Part shown: one piece after another, positions 40,401-52,800 of the stretch
How the letters are laid out: every line of letters starts with the position of its first letter
How positions within the stretch are numbered: position 1 is the stretch's first letter
From: Luscinia megarhynchos
Taxonomy: Eukaryota > Chordata > Aves > Passeriformes > Turdidae
Reading direction: 5' to 3'
DNA length: 64,000 bases
NCBI GenBank assembly: GCA_034336665.1
Contig: CM067566.1
Coordinates: forward strand, 26,132,330-26,196,329
Notes under the pieces: model-generated
Seen by the model: the letters and a program-made list of their open reading frames with translations, nothing else
Database searches by the model: none
What the model was told of the DNA's origin: nothing
Program-made: the position numbers and the translations under genes

Positions 40401-41924
40401 CCTCCTTGCCTCTGCAGAGGCAATGCTGTCTTTCCTTGTGCCATCAGATCCAGCACACATCATGCATTTAAAACAGATACATAATTGACAAGAATTAGGC
40501 TAGAATACTTAGAAATTCTTACAAGAAATCACTCAAATGAACCAAGCACAATTTCAGCAGCAAATACTTTAACATTTGTGTCTGTATACAAAAGAAAAAC
40601 AACCCTAAAATAATCTTACTAGTTTTCTGTCATATGGGTGATGACTGACAAATTTTTATTTTTGTTTTGACAGTTATTTAATACTTCATGATTTTTGGTT
40701 TCTCAGGCTGGGTGTGTTCTGCAAAACAGCAAGAATTTACTCATAATTTTACAACATGATGCCAAAACTTGAAGGTTTAACAAGGAAGAGATTTGTATGA
40801 AAAGAAAAAAATTATTTAACCATGCCACATACATACAAAAGTACCTTTTAAAAAGTTGCCTAATTTTAAAGATACTTCCATTTTCATTTTATGCTTGAAG
40901 CAAAGATATATTTGATACTAGAAGCATCTTCTACATGCTATTGAAATTGCATGCTGAAAAATAATATAAATCATTAATGAAAATTGCAGGGTATCAGTTT
41001 CCTGTTGCAGTTGGCTGTCTGCTAAGTTGGCAGTGAGACAGTGGCCTGCAGAGCTGCAGGCATATGTCTCATGTTAAAAAAAGAAAAAACTACTTCATGT
41101 TATAAACACTTCAATGAAAATTACTATCCAGTTTGGAACCAACTGAGAGCAGGTGTTGAAGACAAAATAAACATATGAAAGGTTAAAAAAAAATCCCCAA
41201 TGTCACTGGCCTTCCATTGGGATTGTTTTCTACCATAGATTTTAATGTCATCATGAAGTCCAAACAAAATATACCTGCATGTGTAGAAAGCAACCAGATT
41301 TTCTCATGTTTAGGACCATAGCTTTTTAACAGTGATATTTAAGTTATGCCTGAAATTTTTAAAGCCTATTAAAAATATCCCTGTGCAAATTTAGATATAA
41401 ATTAATCCAGAAAACCACTGCAATTTGTATTTCAAACAATTCACTAGAGACCCTTCCATGTTTCTCAGCTGAAAAATAGGCCAGAAATCCACCAAAGCAG
41501 TGACACAAAGCCTGCAGTCAATTGATTTGGTTCACTTGTATTCCACTTGTGATCCACAGATTTTGAACAGAATTGGGAAAAGCCTTTAGAAAGGTCACAG
41601 CAGAAAGGTACTGTGGTCTTGGAGAGCTCAAGGATCCTAAGGAGAGCTGGTAAAATTTAGGATATGTGCATCTGCAAAGTCAGCAGCTAAAGCAGAGCAG
41701 GTCATTGCTTCTTTGGTGCACACCCAATTTCTCCCTGTTTTAGCAGAGATCACAAAAACCCCCATGAATCCTTCTGACTGCTGTGTAAATCAGATAAATA
41801 TCTTGGGACATGTGATTTTTTTTGCCCAATGGCTCTGTTACCATGAAGCAAAGGACTGAAGTGTTGCAGCAGTAGCAGCATCTCAGGATTAATTAAACTG
41901 CAGGAGCTCCCTGAGCAGCCCCCC
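37463..41924. other. non-genic stretch, no supported feature
   Basis: No exon, RNA or clear repeat was found. If the exon at 41,925-42,122 is real, the right part of this stretch would be its 3' untranslated region on the minus strand. An AATAAA on the minus strand falls at about 40,655, some 1.25 kb past the stop codon. That is compatible but not evidence. Confidence 0.45.
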
Positions 41925-42122
41925 TCAGCTGGCCAGAGAGCAGCTTTGCTCGTGTCTTCCCAGTGCTCCTGGCAGGGTGAACATCACATCCACCACCATC
42001 TGGGACTGCTGGAGCACAAGTGCTTTCCCCTGGATCATGTCCAAAACACACTGAGAAATAGATACCAGGAGGTCATTTTTGACACAGTCAGAGAGGGGTA
42101 TTTTAGGTGTCCATAAAATCAG
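41925..42122 (-). CDS. possible terminal coding exon of an unidentified minus-strand gene
   Basis: On the minus strand a strong acceptor (a T-rich tract ending 'tcctgttgccccag') is followed by 65 codons in frame 0 and then TGA. The peptide begins LILWTPKIPL, continues with a Cys-containing helical stretch (SDCVKNDLLVSISQCVLDMI), and ends HEQSCSLAS. Codon choice favours CTG, GTG and CAG, unlike the AT-rich flanks. It has the right strand to be the last exon of the gene carrying the 49.6-kb exon. However, that exon ends in phase 1 and this one starts in phase 0, so at least one more exon would be needed between them, and I did not find it. I do not recognise the protein. It may be a chance frame. 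Confidence 0.3.
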   Translation of the reverse strand: MILWTPKIPLSDCVKNDLLVSISQCVLDMIQGKALVLQQSQMVVDVMFTLPGALGRHEQSCSLAS

Positions 42123-42933
42123 CTGGGGCAACAGGAAAAAAAAGCTTCCTGAACATCCAACTTTCATTTCAGAATTGGGAAGAAAATGATCTGGATTTTC
42201 TCTAGCTGCAGTTATAATGCCTGCACAGTTGCATGATGAAAATACTTACTTCTAACAACGGAGCTTACATTTTGTTGCCTAACCCAAAAGGGAAAACTCA
42301 TTCCAAATGCATCTTATCTGCATGCCAGCCTGGGAGAGCTGTGCAAGACAAGGACCTTCTCCTTGCTATTGGAGGAGACATGGGGAGCATGGGAGAAAGA
42401 AACATTGCCATAATTTGAGGTTTTTTTCTATCATTTGATTAGAGCCGTGCCATGAGAAAGATTTTCTTCTTTGAAATGCACCCATGGTGAGGTAGCAGCC
42501 CTGAAGTTTGCACAGCCACAGTACATCAGCATTTGCAGCTCCTCTCCATCACAGCAAATATGTATAGATAGCCCTACACAGATCATACTCGGTGACATTT
42601 CTGGCATTTGCCTTCACTATGGAGCTGAAGGACTTGCAGGAAAGAGAACAGAGATTACCCAAACAATGCAGCCTACAATCATGCACATAGAGAGACTAAC
42701 CTGGTGGAAAGAGGTCTTCTTCCCATTTCAAACCAGAGTGCAAAGCTTTCCCACTAACATTAGGCATGAGTATGACTTTATACATATTCAAGGACTAGGA
42801 CTAGAAGAAGCTGATCAGTATTTCTGAGAGAAGCCTATTCAGATCTTCAAAATGTTTAGCTATTTGATGTGTTAAGGCATTTTCTCGACCTCTGTAACCC
42901 TTGTGAAATTTTAACATGAACCATTTAGATTAT
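42123..42933. other. non-genic stretch, possible intron
   Basis: The 118-codon plus-strand frame at 42,471-42,827 has no recognisable motif and no acceptor or donor at its ends. I see nothing else in this stretch. Confidence 0.5.
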
Positions 42934-43495
42934 TGTGCTGGTTTAGGCTGAGATACAGTTAATTTTCATCAGAGTATTTGGTATGAATCTTGTTTGCAGT
43001 TGTGCTGAAAATAGGGTTGATATCAGATGGATATTTTAGCTACTGATGAGCAGTGCTTACAGAGAGTTCAAGGCCTTTTCTGCTCCTCACCTCACCCCAG
43101 AAGGAGTCTTGGGGTGCACACGGACCTGGGAGGGGACACAGCCAGGACAGCTGACCCCAACTGACCCAAGGGATATTTCAGACCATAAAATGGTGCCATG
43201 CTCAGCACAGAGAGTTGAGGGAAGATGAAGGAAGGGAGGGGTGAGACATTTGGAAGGATGGCATTTTTGTTCCTAAGTCATTGTTACAAGTGATTGGACC
43301 CTGATTTTCTGGGGATGGCTGCATTCATGGGAAGTGGTGAATAAACTCCCTGGTTTGCTTTGCTTATGCACACAGCTTTTGCTTTGCCTGTTAAACTGTC
43401 TTTATATCAACCCACCAGTTTTCTCCCTTTAACTCCTCTGATTCTCTTCCCCATCCCATAAGGAAGGAATCAGTGAGCAGGGTTAAACCACAACA
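42934..43495 (+). mobile_element. solo LTR of an avian endogenous retrovirus
   Basis: A block of about 560 bp begins 'tgtgctggtttaggctgaga' and ends 'ggttaaaccacaaca', with the TG...CA ends of a retroviral LTR. Internal landmarks of this common bird LTR type are present: 'ctgatgagcagtgcttacag', 'tcaaggccttttctgctcct', 'gggaggggacacagccagga', 'ccaactgacccaagggatat', 'gaagtggtgaataaactccc' with an AATAAA (43,340-43,345), and 'gttaaactgtctttat'. No internal retroviral genes and no second LTR flank it, so it is a solo LTR left by recombination. The flanks (attat / cttag) show no target-site duplication, consistent with age. The exact family name is not certain; ERVL-type is my best guess. Confidence 0.92.
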
Positions 43496-44689
43496 CTTAG
43501 AAACCTTTGTTTTGGTGGGAGCAGATGTCTATTTACTAAATCTACTGGCATCAGTTTCCACACACCTAGAATAGTGGATCAATTTTTAAATGAGTCCTGT
43601 ACCCAAACGTGCAGGTACACCTCAGCAGGATCCACCATTGCTTACACATGGCTCTTGGGTTTTTTTCACAGACAATGCAAATGCAGAGCTCCTGAAGTGT
43701 GAATGGGCAAAATGGAAGACCTTGAGAAGATTTGCAGACAGAGCAGCTCATTAAGACTTCTCAAAATATTCAAAACAAAGAACTTTTAATGTCTTGGATT
43801 ATGTAATCTCTGCAAACTCAGAAAGGACAATATTAAATTTTTATTTTTCTGTATTTCCCTAAATGATAGCAAGCAACAATTTGGTTGCAGATTTTAAAAC
43901 TTTATTTTGGATAAATACAGCCAGTTGTAGTTCCCAGCATAAATACCTACACTACATAGAAACACCAGATTAACCCATTTTTATTTTGTCTATATGTTGC
44001 CATTAATGTGTTACTTTATTTTTTTTCAAGTCATGACTACTTTTTTCCATCAGTTCTGCCTCAAAATTCACAGATTACTTGGAAATAAACTAGTATGCAA
44101 GGAAGGGGGCAGGCTAGCCTTCCACTGAACTGGTGCAAATTTTGTTAACTTTACAGAAAACACTTGTTTTCTGTAAAAGCATGGAAACTTCAAAACCATC
44201 AGAATTCACTCTTGGATTTTATGTTTTAAAAAATGGTTTATTTTTCTGTATGAATAAAAAATCACCACCAGATACCTGAGCTATACCTCTGCTGTGAGGC
44301 TGGGAAAACTCTCTCCTACACAGAACAAGTGGCACATTCAATCTGAAGGGGATATAGTGTAACTTCAGCCAATTTCATACCTACCTACCCACCCATAAAA
44401 TACCCAGGTCTGGGAAATCATTGCTCCAAACCAGCAGTGAAGTGAAGACTAAAACCAAATAAAAATGTGTATATCTGTCCTCTGAGAGAATTGGCTGTCC
44501 CTGTCTAGGAATGCAAACACTTATTGCAAAACCAGAGGTGATTTTAGGATTAACAATACTTTGGCCATACTGGCATTAGTAGCATATAACTTCATTAACA
44601 TTAAACATTTCCCCCAAAAAATCATGTGCAAAGGACAAGCAGAATACATCAAGAAGTGTCTAATCCAATATGGCAATGTCTACACTCCA
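43496..44689. other. non-genic stretch, possible intron
   Basis: No exon or clear element was seen. A hairpin with 11-bp arms lies at 44,150-44,177 ('tttacagaaaa', loop cacttg, 'ttttctgtaaa'). Confidence 0.5.
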
Positions 44690-44783
44690 CAGAATCATGG
44701 AATCACAGAATTACAGAATGATTTGAGTTGGAAGGGACCCTCTGTTTCCAACCCCTCTGCCATGGGCAAGGAATCCTCCACTG
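44690..44783 (-). mobile_element. CR1 LINE, short 3'-end fragment (minus strand)
   Basis: The plus-strand text 'cagaatcatggaatcacaga', 'atgatttgagttggaaggga', 'tccaacccctctgccatggg' is the reverse complement of the last ~90 bp of CR1, including three terminal octamer-like units. Open frames across it are incidental. Confidence 0.9.
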
Positions 44784-47700
44784 GCCCATCACCTTTACTC
44801 TGTTCTTTCAAATTTAACCCAAATCTACAAGAAAACAGGAAGAAATAGCATCCAACCTCTCCCCCCATAACCAAAGATTCAGATGTATCTCCAGACAAAT
44901 AAAAGATAAAGAGCCTTATGATTCCCAGTCCCTAGATTCATACATGGGTCAAAAAGGGTAAAATTCAGACTTCAGACACCTTGTATTTCCTTTGTGCAAG
45001 ACTCTAGACACTAAAAGAACTCTGCATTTCCACTTTGGTCTTTACTTAAAAGATTTCTCAGTTTGCTTCCCCCCCCCCCTCCACATTACATAAAACACAG
45101 AATTTAGAAAAAACAAGAGAAAGAACCAAAAATCCATTTTGTGATTAAAAATTCCAGCAGTACCTGGCACAAAAGAATTCCTGTTACACCTGTGCTCAAG
45201 AGAATGCAACTGATACAGCCCTACCAGGTCAAAGTTACTGTATATGCTGTATATTCAGCCTGCTGCCTGTGCTGGGGCTAGGCTGGGGGTCCTCAGAGCA
45301 CACCATGGAAAGCAGATCTGCTCTACAAAGCTCCCACAGAGACTTGCAGATGAAAAAGAGAGAATGGTACAGCTGAAAAAATAGACTTTTTTTTATTGCT
45401 TTGTGGCTCTATTAGCATTACTTTTGCAGACGTTTGCATTTGCACACAGCTCTACACAGACATTTAGAGAACTAGATGAACAGATAAGATGATAAAATAA
45501 ATATGCTATTTTGCAGTGGGTTCTTTTTTCCAAACAGCTGCCAAAAAGCCCCACCCCTAAAGCTCCCAAACCTAGCATTCTGGGAAAAGCATCATTTTCC
45601 ATTATGCTCTGGTCTATTCTTTTTCCCCTCCAATTTGTAACATTCTGGTGGAATCAGTGATGAAGAACATATGTTTGAGGTAAATTACACCCAGGAGAAA
45701 TCTTGGAACTGTTACATTCAGTTTTATTACCCAAAGCATTAGGATACTCTAGCACTACACTTATTTTTTAACAGTTCCATCAAACAAGATATTGCTGATG
45801 TACTTTTATATTATTATGCATGCAAAAATTAGCATTGTATTTCTTAATGAGTGATTGATGCACTGCATTTAAATTTTACTTCACAGTTCCAGGATATTTT
45901 TTAGTGCTTCAATGAAACAAGGTGTTATATAAATGCAGAATGCTATTGTGCAAATATTTGGGAAAACATATGTTCAGGCAACAGTAAGGTTGAGTATCCT
46001 AACACTCAACAGCCAGGAAATTGGAAAGGCTTGTGCTTCATACACAATATAAGTTTGTGCAAGTGCTGCATCTTTAACGCGTTCTGCAGAGGGCTGTAAC
46101 CCAGAGTGCCCTAGGGGAATCTAGTGTGGCCAATGGGACAGACAGGCCCTGTCTCTGACAATTGCTTTCTATCCTCTGCTGCAAATACTAGCCCAGTTTC
46201 ACTAGGTAACACCAAATAGCACAAATATCCCCTGTGCACCTGCGGGCTGCTTCTTTTGGGGGAGATTTGCACTAGCCCTGTGAGGTAGTCACATAATTAG
46301 AGATTTCCTATAGGCATAGACTCAAGCAAGCATCAATAAGTTTACATTTAACAAGTACCATAGGAATAAAAGATAACTCATAGAAACCTGACTATTACTT
46401 TGACAGATAATTTGATTTCAAAAGCTTTTAAAGCTTTTAAAAGGTTTTGCATTGTGTTTCTCAAGTGACTCAATGGGAACAACAAATAAAACCAAGAAAA
46501 ATGTGTACTCGTCAAGACTGCACAACTTTCATGCTCTGCAGAAAAGAAGAAAGCAAAAGGCTGAGGCAGCAGTTCAGAACCACAGCTAAGATATGGCTTT
46601 TAACTTCAATTTCAATTGAAATTAACCACAGAGCCTGAGTACAGTGTTGGGTCCAAGCTAAAAACATCAGGCACCAGGTGGATCAGGAAGTAGAACACAA
46701 AGTCCCCTCTATTCAAAGATATGTAATCACTAATACCTCAAAATGTAATTGAATTACTTTCTGCTTCAAGTTCCAAAATGAGTCACAAAGTTGAGAGCAC
46801 CAGACCACTTCATCAACTGCAAATTGAGAGCCAGAGAAAGTCACTTGCTGAATATCATAAGCGTCTCACTTACTTTATTAGTACTTCTTCCTCATGTGAG
46901 AATAACTGAAGCTATATTGCTCTAGTTCTCTGTGGTCAGTCCATGCAGTGAATGCAGCTATGGGTCATAGAAAACACATTGTATAATCATGAAATTGAGG
47001 ACTGTGCTACAATGTACACGTGTCAAATGATGGTTACATGGGAAAATTATTTACTGGCATTTCTCAGCTTTGAAGTACCTGGATTTGCAGCCTATGTATT
47101 ATTACTTCTGTGTGCCCTTTTTTAAAGGCAACAGTAAATTTTGCTATCTCTTGCTATAGCTCAAGCTGTCCAATCAAGGATTCCTGGCAGGGTTTGAAAC
47201 TTCAACATGGAAGTGAGGAATGAGCCAGTAGGCAGTGTCTCTCAAATCCATCCAATAACTGGCACAAATTTCTCTCTACTGATACATTTAACATTCATCC
47301 TTTTACTTACCTTGATGTACAGTGAAAATAAAAGACCATGAACATTTCACTTTGTTCTGATCATGAATGAATAATTTTAACTACTACTGAAATTTATTTT
47401 AGCCTAATTAAGTTTTGTGGCTCTTTCAGAACAAGAAAAAGGTTTTTCTTGTTCCTGATTTAAAAGTAAAATGAGGGCAGAATGCTGTAGGTCTGGAACA
47501 TGATCTGTCCAGACTCATGACTGTTGCTAACTTGCAGAGCTGTGTGGACTTTATGAAAATATGTCAACCTAAAATGAATAGTCAGTTCATAGATGTTCTG
47601 CTGGTAGCAGAATATGTCTTGGCACTGTATCTATAACTGTACAAAAAGGAGAAACAGTCACTGCTCTCTATTCTCTGTCTTTCAGCCCTGCTACAAAGAG

Positions 47701-48714
47701 AATCCTGCTGTGCCTGTGTGTTTGAAGGAAAACTTGTGGATGGTCCTACAGTTCTAACTTGCTTTGCTCTCAAGCAGCAAGCAAGCTACCCAAGGTTCAG
47801 AGGGCAGCAGGCTGTAGAACACAGACCTGGCAAAATAGAGGTCAAGGAGGAGTAGGTCTAAGGCTGTTCAAATTTTAAGTCTTCCCAATTCAACTGTACT
47901 GCAAATACAGCAAATTGCAAATTCAGCAAATTCCACTAGCACCGACAAAGCAAATGGTTGGATAAATAAAGACTTGAAAACTACCTATGGAGTATTCCTA
48001 GAAATTTAATATGATACTTTGCTGCCAACATGATGTTTATTTCTGATTATGACAATACATGTTATTTTCCTTTGCCCTCTCCCATAAATGACTCAAAATA
48101 AATAAGATGTAAACCAAAAACTGTGAAAGAACCAAAAAAGAATCAAGCAATAAGTATACAAAAAGGATGCAATACTATCACCTACTAATGCAGATCACAC
48201 AGACATAGTTGTGTGAAAACATATACAGAAATAAGGATGCAAAAACTCTGGCTTTGTGTTATGCAATTAATTTCATCATATAATAGTGATGGGCTTGGTC
48301 TAAAACGATCTGTAATGTGTTTCTCCTCAGCAGTCTCTTTGGTACTTGGCTGAAGTTTTAGAGACTTAAAACCTTCACATAGTTACATTAAGCACAATGA
48401 AGAAAAACTGATAAAACTGTGATTTAAAACTTTGATTATAGGAGAAAGGGAAAAATATGAAAACAGATTTAAAATTACTACATCCTATCCACTAGAAGAC
48501 ATCACTGAAGTTGTGAGGGAAACATCATTTGGTGGACAACATATTCAGTACATATTGAAAAACAGGAAGGCAAAAGCCTATGAGAAGCCTGGGATACTGT
48601 GGCCACTGTGGCCAGCAGTATTAAAATAACACCACAGTGCAAATATGACTGAATGACCTCATACCTACCCTAAGTCTTTTAACTATTACAGTATTCTACA
48701 CTCAAAGCAACAGC
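44784..48714. other. non-genic stretch, possible intron
   Basis: I looked for minus-strand donor/acceptor pairs bounding an open frame that would join the 49.6-kb exon (phase 1 end) to the 41.9-kb frame (phase 0 start) and found none that hold. A good donor-like site at about 47,307-47,313 on the minus strand is preceded by stops in all frames. Confidence 0.4.
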
Positions 48715-48790
48715 ACACCAGTGAGACCACACCTGTATTTTGAATTTGAAGTGTCCACAGGGAATAGTACCAGAATAACCAACAGCAGTA
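48715..48790 (+). mobile_element. possible very old CR1 fragment
   Basis: The stretch 'cagtgagaccacacctgtat', 'tttgaatttgaagtgtccac' resembles the CR1 segment normally read as gtgagaccccacctggagtactgtgtccag. The match is short and diverged, and I can follow it for only about 50-70 bp. Confidence 0.35.
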
Positions 48791-49576
48791 CTAGTCCACT
48801 TCCCTTGAGACTCCCCACTTAGGCCCATTCTTGGCACATGCTTTCAATTGTAAGCTCCTCTCAATATCTTAATTTATGTTCATATGCTCCCCACCTCAAA
48901 AATAATCTGGTCAATGACCTGCTCAATATTACTAAATACTGAGGAAACTGATAGCAGGAAGTGAGATCCCCTCTGCCATGCTAGGCCACTCCTGAGCCAT
49001 GGCTCACTTAAAATTAAGCTTTTAACAATTATTTTTTTCTAAAATGTGATACCAGCAACTAGAGGTTAGGGCTTTCCTATTCTATGAATGCTCATCTAAA
49101 AAAGGCTTAGCATGCTATTTTTAAAGGCTAATGTTCATGTTGTTTCAGCAAAAAGCTCAGTGTTGGTTTTAGACACATTTCTACTTTTATGCCAGACAAG
49201 TCAGCTCCTCATATTCACAAAGCAACTGTGGTTCACTGAACATGTTTCCAGGATTAATTCTGACTTCCCAGGGTCAACTTCACACCAATCAATGAAAGAA
49301 ATTGTGGAAAAGATTACCTTAAGAAAACACACAAATTTAGCCAACCTTTAACAAAAAGAACAACTTGTAGAGCTTTCATCAGACTCAGCACTCTTCAAGG
49401 ACAGCCTGTCAGCATTTGGCATATATGAACACAGGAGATGGAACAAATCTACAGGAAATCCTTGTGCTTACTCATGTACTCTCAGCACCACAGACAAGTC
49501 AAGCCATTTTTACACACTTCTCCCAGTTCACATGTTCCCAGACATCCAATTTCTCACCACACAAGCAAAATCTTAC

Positions 49577-49826
49577 CTGTAATTTTCTGCAACAAAGGAG
49601 ATGGTTCTGGCTCATCACAAATTGCCTTGACAAGGGCCTTTTTCACCTCTTCTTCAGCTGTTTCCAGCTCTTTTCCACATTTGATTTCTCCAACCACAGA
49701 ATATATGTATACCAGCAAAACAAGGAAGTCCTCACAGGCATAATCATCTTTTGTCCTTTTGTTGTAAGACTTGATCATTGGCAATAACTGGTTCAAAACA
49801 CTGGGCATTTCTGACTCGCCAATAGT
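49577..49826 (-). CDS. internal coding exon of an unidentified helical protein (partial gene)
   Basis: This is the best coding evidence in the window. On the minus strand a textbook acceptor ('ccttctgtttttcag') is followed by 250 bp open in one frame, then a textbook donor ('ttacag|gtaaga'). Translation starts in phase 0 with TIGESEMPSVLNQLLPMIKS and ends in phase 1 after LLQKIT. The 83 residues look like alpha-helical solenoid sequence. There is a first helix around residues 8-21, a basic loop (NKRTKDDY), a hydrophobic helix (EDFLVLLVYIYSVVGEI, about 32-48), then a charged amphipathic helix (KELETAEEEVKKALVKAI, about 52-69) and an acidic proline-rich turn (DEPEPSP). Three Cys are at 31, 50 and 70. 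No signal peptide or transmembrane segment is claimed. I compared it from memory with saposin, VPS9, gasdermin and several HEAT/ARM proteins and could not name it. It is one exon of a larger gene transcribed leftwards. Confidence 0.75.
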
Positions 49827-52800
49827 CTGAAAAACAGAAGGAAGATTGTGTCAAATTGCTTCCATAGTGCTTGTAAGTTAGGAGCAGATATACTGGCACA
49901 TCATTCAATATTCACATGCTCAGTAGTCAGTAGATGGTGATGTGATTTATTTGCTGCTCAGACAATGAATTTATCAGCTGTCTACAGTTTTTTTCTTAGG
50001 GACTCATGATAGCAGCATTTTAGCACTTGAAAAGCCTGATGGTTAGATCTTCTCCAAGTACAAGTGTGATGAGAGGATAAGAGCATCCATCCCATCCCTT
50101 GGTATGGGTAGAAATGGTACAAAGAACACGGTCAAACACTTCCTCTAAATTTTAGGCTTCATCCTTGGGTCTGATTTTGTACATGAGCAGAGGGTTTAAA
50201 GCCCAGCTTCCATTGACTTGCTGCCATCCACACTATGCAATGCCAGGGCTGGCATTTAGATCCATTGTGCAGGTCTCTGACACTCAGAGACCATCAAACT
50301 GCCACCCTCCCTGCCCACAAACACCTGTGGATGAAACTTCTGCATGCTAATTGGCTTAGTTGGGAACTCAACAGCAGGATCCAGTGAGAGGTGGAACACT
50401 GCAAGGCAAACAGGAGGAACACTCTGCTCCAGTATGGGGAGGGAAGTGTGGAAGGAAAGAAGAACAGACTTTTTTCTTCTGGTGATAGTGATTGCTCCAT
50501 CCAGAAAGTCTCCTGCAACACCAGCACCCTGCCTTTTGTCCTGTGATCACCAAAAGATTCCCCTGTGAAAACCTGCGGATCAGGTCATAGTGTACAGTGA
50601 AACATCAAATCTCTTGTAATCCAAGGAGTCAAGTCTGCAAACATTTATTCTTGGTTGTTACTATAGTAACTTCACACACACCAGTCATGGTAAATAGGCA
50701 CCACAGCCAATAATATACCCTTTAAATTGATTCACAATAAGTAAATAAAATACAAATCAAACATACTAGGAAGAGACACAAGTTTATACAACAGCAAAAC
50801 CATGCAATAGCTTTAGGAACACAGGAACTGAAAGGTTTATCTTCTGGTATATTCCATACAAGACTTCAGGGGTCTGGTTGTATTTTTAGTTGCTCTTTAT
50901 CAGTCTCAGAAACACTAATAAGCATCTCATAAACTGTCATTTTTATACCTACACTGATTCTCCACAGATCTCAATCATTAAGAAAGCATGAACTACTTAA
51001 GTTCCAAGAAACTTTTTTCCAGGCTGTGCTATAAGAAACTACACTTCTGTGGACTTTTGAACCCCACCCTGCTCTTGACATACAAGTTTTGCCATGGACC
51101 CATCTTTTCTGGGACTTCAGTGTGGTCAGATGTTATGTTTCCATTAGAATACAAACCTTGGAGAAGAATTTTCTAAATACCCACTAAACCTAACAGCAAG
51201 TGTAACTGTAGACTTGAAGCACTAAATTACAAAGCTGCAGTGGTCAAAAGCATGGGGAAGCCAAGAAGGAACATTCTGAAATCCAGGAGGGGTTGGCATC
51301 CTCTCTGTTTGGGCAGTGAGTGCTAAATCACATATACAGTAGGTCCACTGCTCCACCCAGGAAAAAACTCTATGTAGTGTTTGGCACTGGTCTGGCATGT
51401 GCTGGTAGCTGGGCCATCCTCAAGACAAGGCTGTTTAATTCCTGGATTTCAGCTCAGCCCTGCCTTAGTTCAGTATTACTTCTTTTCTCCTGGAAAAGTG
51501 ACACAAATAAATTCTCATCTGGATGCCAGTACAAGAAATAACAGACCTTTCAGATTCTAAGACGGGAAAAGACAAAGCTTCAAGGAATTCAGAGGTATGT
51601 ATCTATCATAAGGAAGTCATCTCCAATGAACAAGAGCCTAATCAGCCCTAAAAATCTAAGAAATCAAGATAAACCTACATGTGGAGTTATCCTGGAATAG
51701 ATTACGAACTTCAGTCTATATTAACCTGAATTCATTTTTATGAAGAGGCAAGATCTATGTCAGGTATTACTGAACATCATCTACTACTGGTGCATCACCT
51801 ATTCCTCTTCTCCTCTATCCCCCAATACACAAGCTCTACTTCATTCCAGCTCTAAACATGCCATAGCATGCTGCTACACAACTTTTTCTAGAAAAAGCTG
51901 TATTTTGCATGCATGGATTATCCACAAGTACGGAGCACTGAGGATGCACATGGTTGTATAGAGCAGCAGAGTGAACAGTTTCTGCTTGAGGATTGCAGCT
52001 CCTGCAAGTACACATGTACAGCATCTTTGGCAAACTTCCAAACATACATGATTAAAAAAACCCATAATGTCTGAACTTTCAGGGTGATTTACTGTAGGAC
52101 AGGCTAAAACTCAACAACTTCAAGTAACAATTGCCACCTCTTATCTTCAAAGTAAAAATGAAAGAGGAAAAAAAAATTAAGGAGCTGTAATAAACCATTA
52201 ACTTCAGAATGCACGTAGGGTCCTTCTGGGGTATGAACTTCTCTGGAATGTTTCTCCCCTTATCTCTTGGGAAATGGCACTGCAGAGACTTCAAATGGAA
52301 CTTCCAAGTTTCAGAGGCTATTTTGTCCAAACAGGCCAGTTGGACTGGACCGTGCATGAAAAAAAAAGGGACTCACAACCTCACTGCAGAGCATGGCTCC
52401 ACAGGGAGCTGGGAAATTTGCCTCAAACAAAATCCACTGGCAGATTGTCATTATCTAACCACCTCCAGTGATTTAGAGGCTCCCTCCACCACCTAACAAT
52501 CAATCAATTACCCTGATTGAACAGCCCTAGAACACAAGTTTTAAAAATGTAACTACCCATGACCCAAGTTTCCTGCTGGTTATGTTGGCCTCAAGTTAGC
52601 CCCATTTGTCTATCATCAAGGGAGCCAATAAAAATAATGAGAACAGGTCAATTCTGAGCTTTCCAAAGACTGTATAAAAACATTAATGCTGCTTAATGCA
52701 GAGCCAGCTAGAAGGCCCAAGCTCAAACACTTTCTGCTCGGTTTCATTGTTTGGACATTTTAATGCTTTAATCATATATTCTCCAGAATTCAGAGAGAGT

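Noticed and set aside
42642..42660. Minus-strand acceptor-like 'ctctttcctgcaag' within 42.6 kb
   Set aside because: The phase needed after the 49.6-kb exon meets a stop within 16 codons, with no usable donor before it.
47697..47760. Plus-strand acceptor 'ctctgtctttcag' followed by a short open frame
   Set aside because: The frame stops after about 22 codons with no donor before the stop, and it lies on the opposite strand to the supported exon.
49554..49826. Assigning the 49.6-kb exon to the saposin, VPS9, gasdermin or MMS22L family
   Set aside because: Only loose resemblance (Cys spacing or a hydrophobic helix). The cysteine pattern does not fit saposin, and recalled family sequences do not align over more than a few residues.
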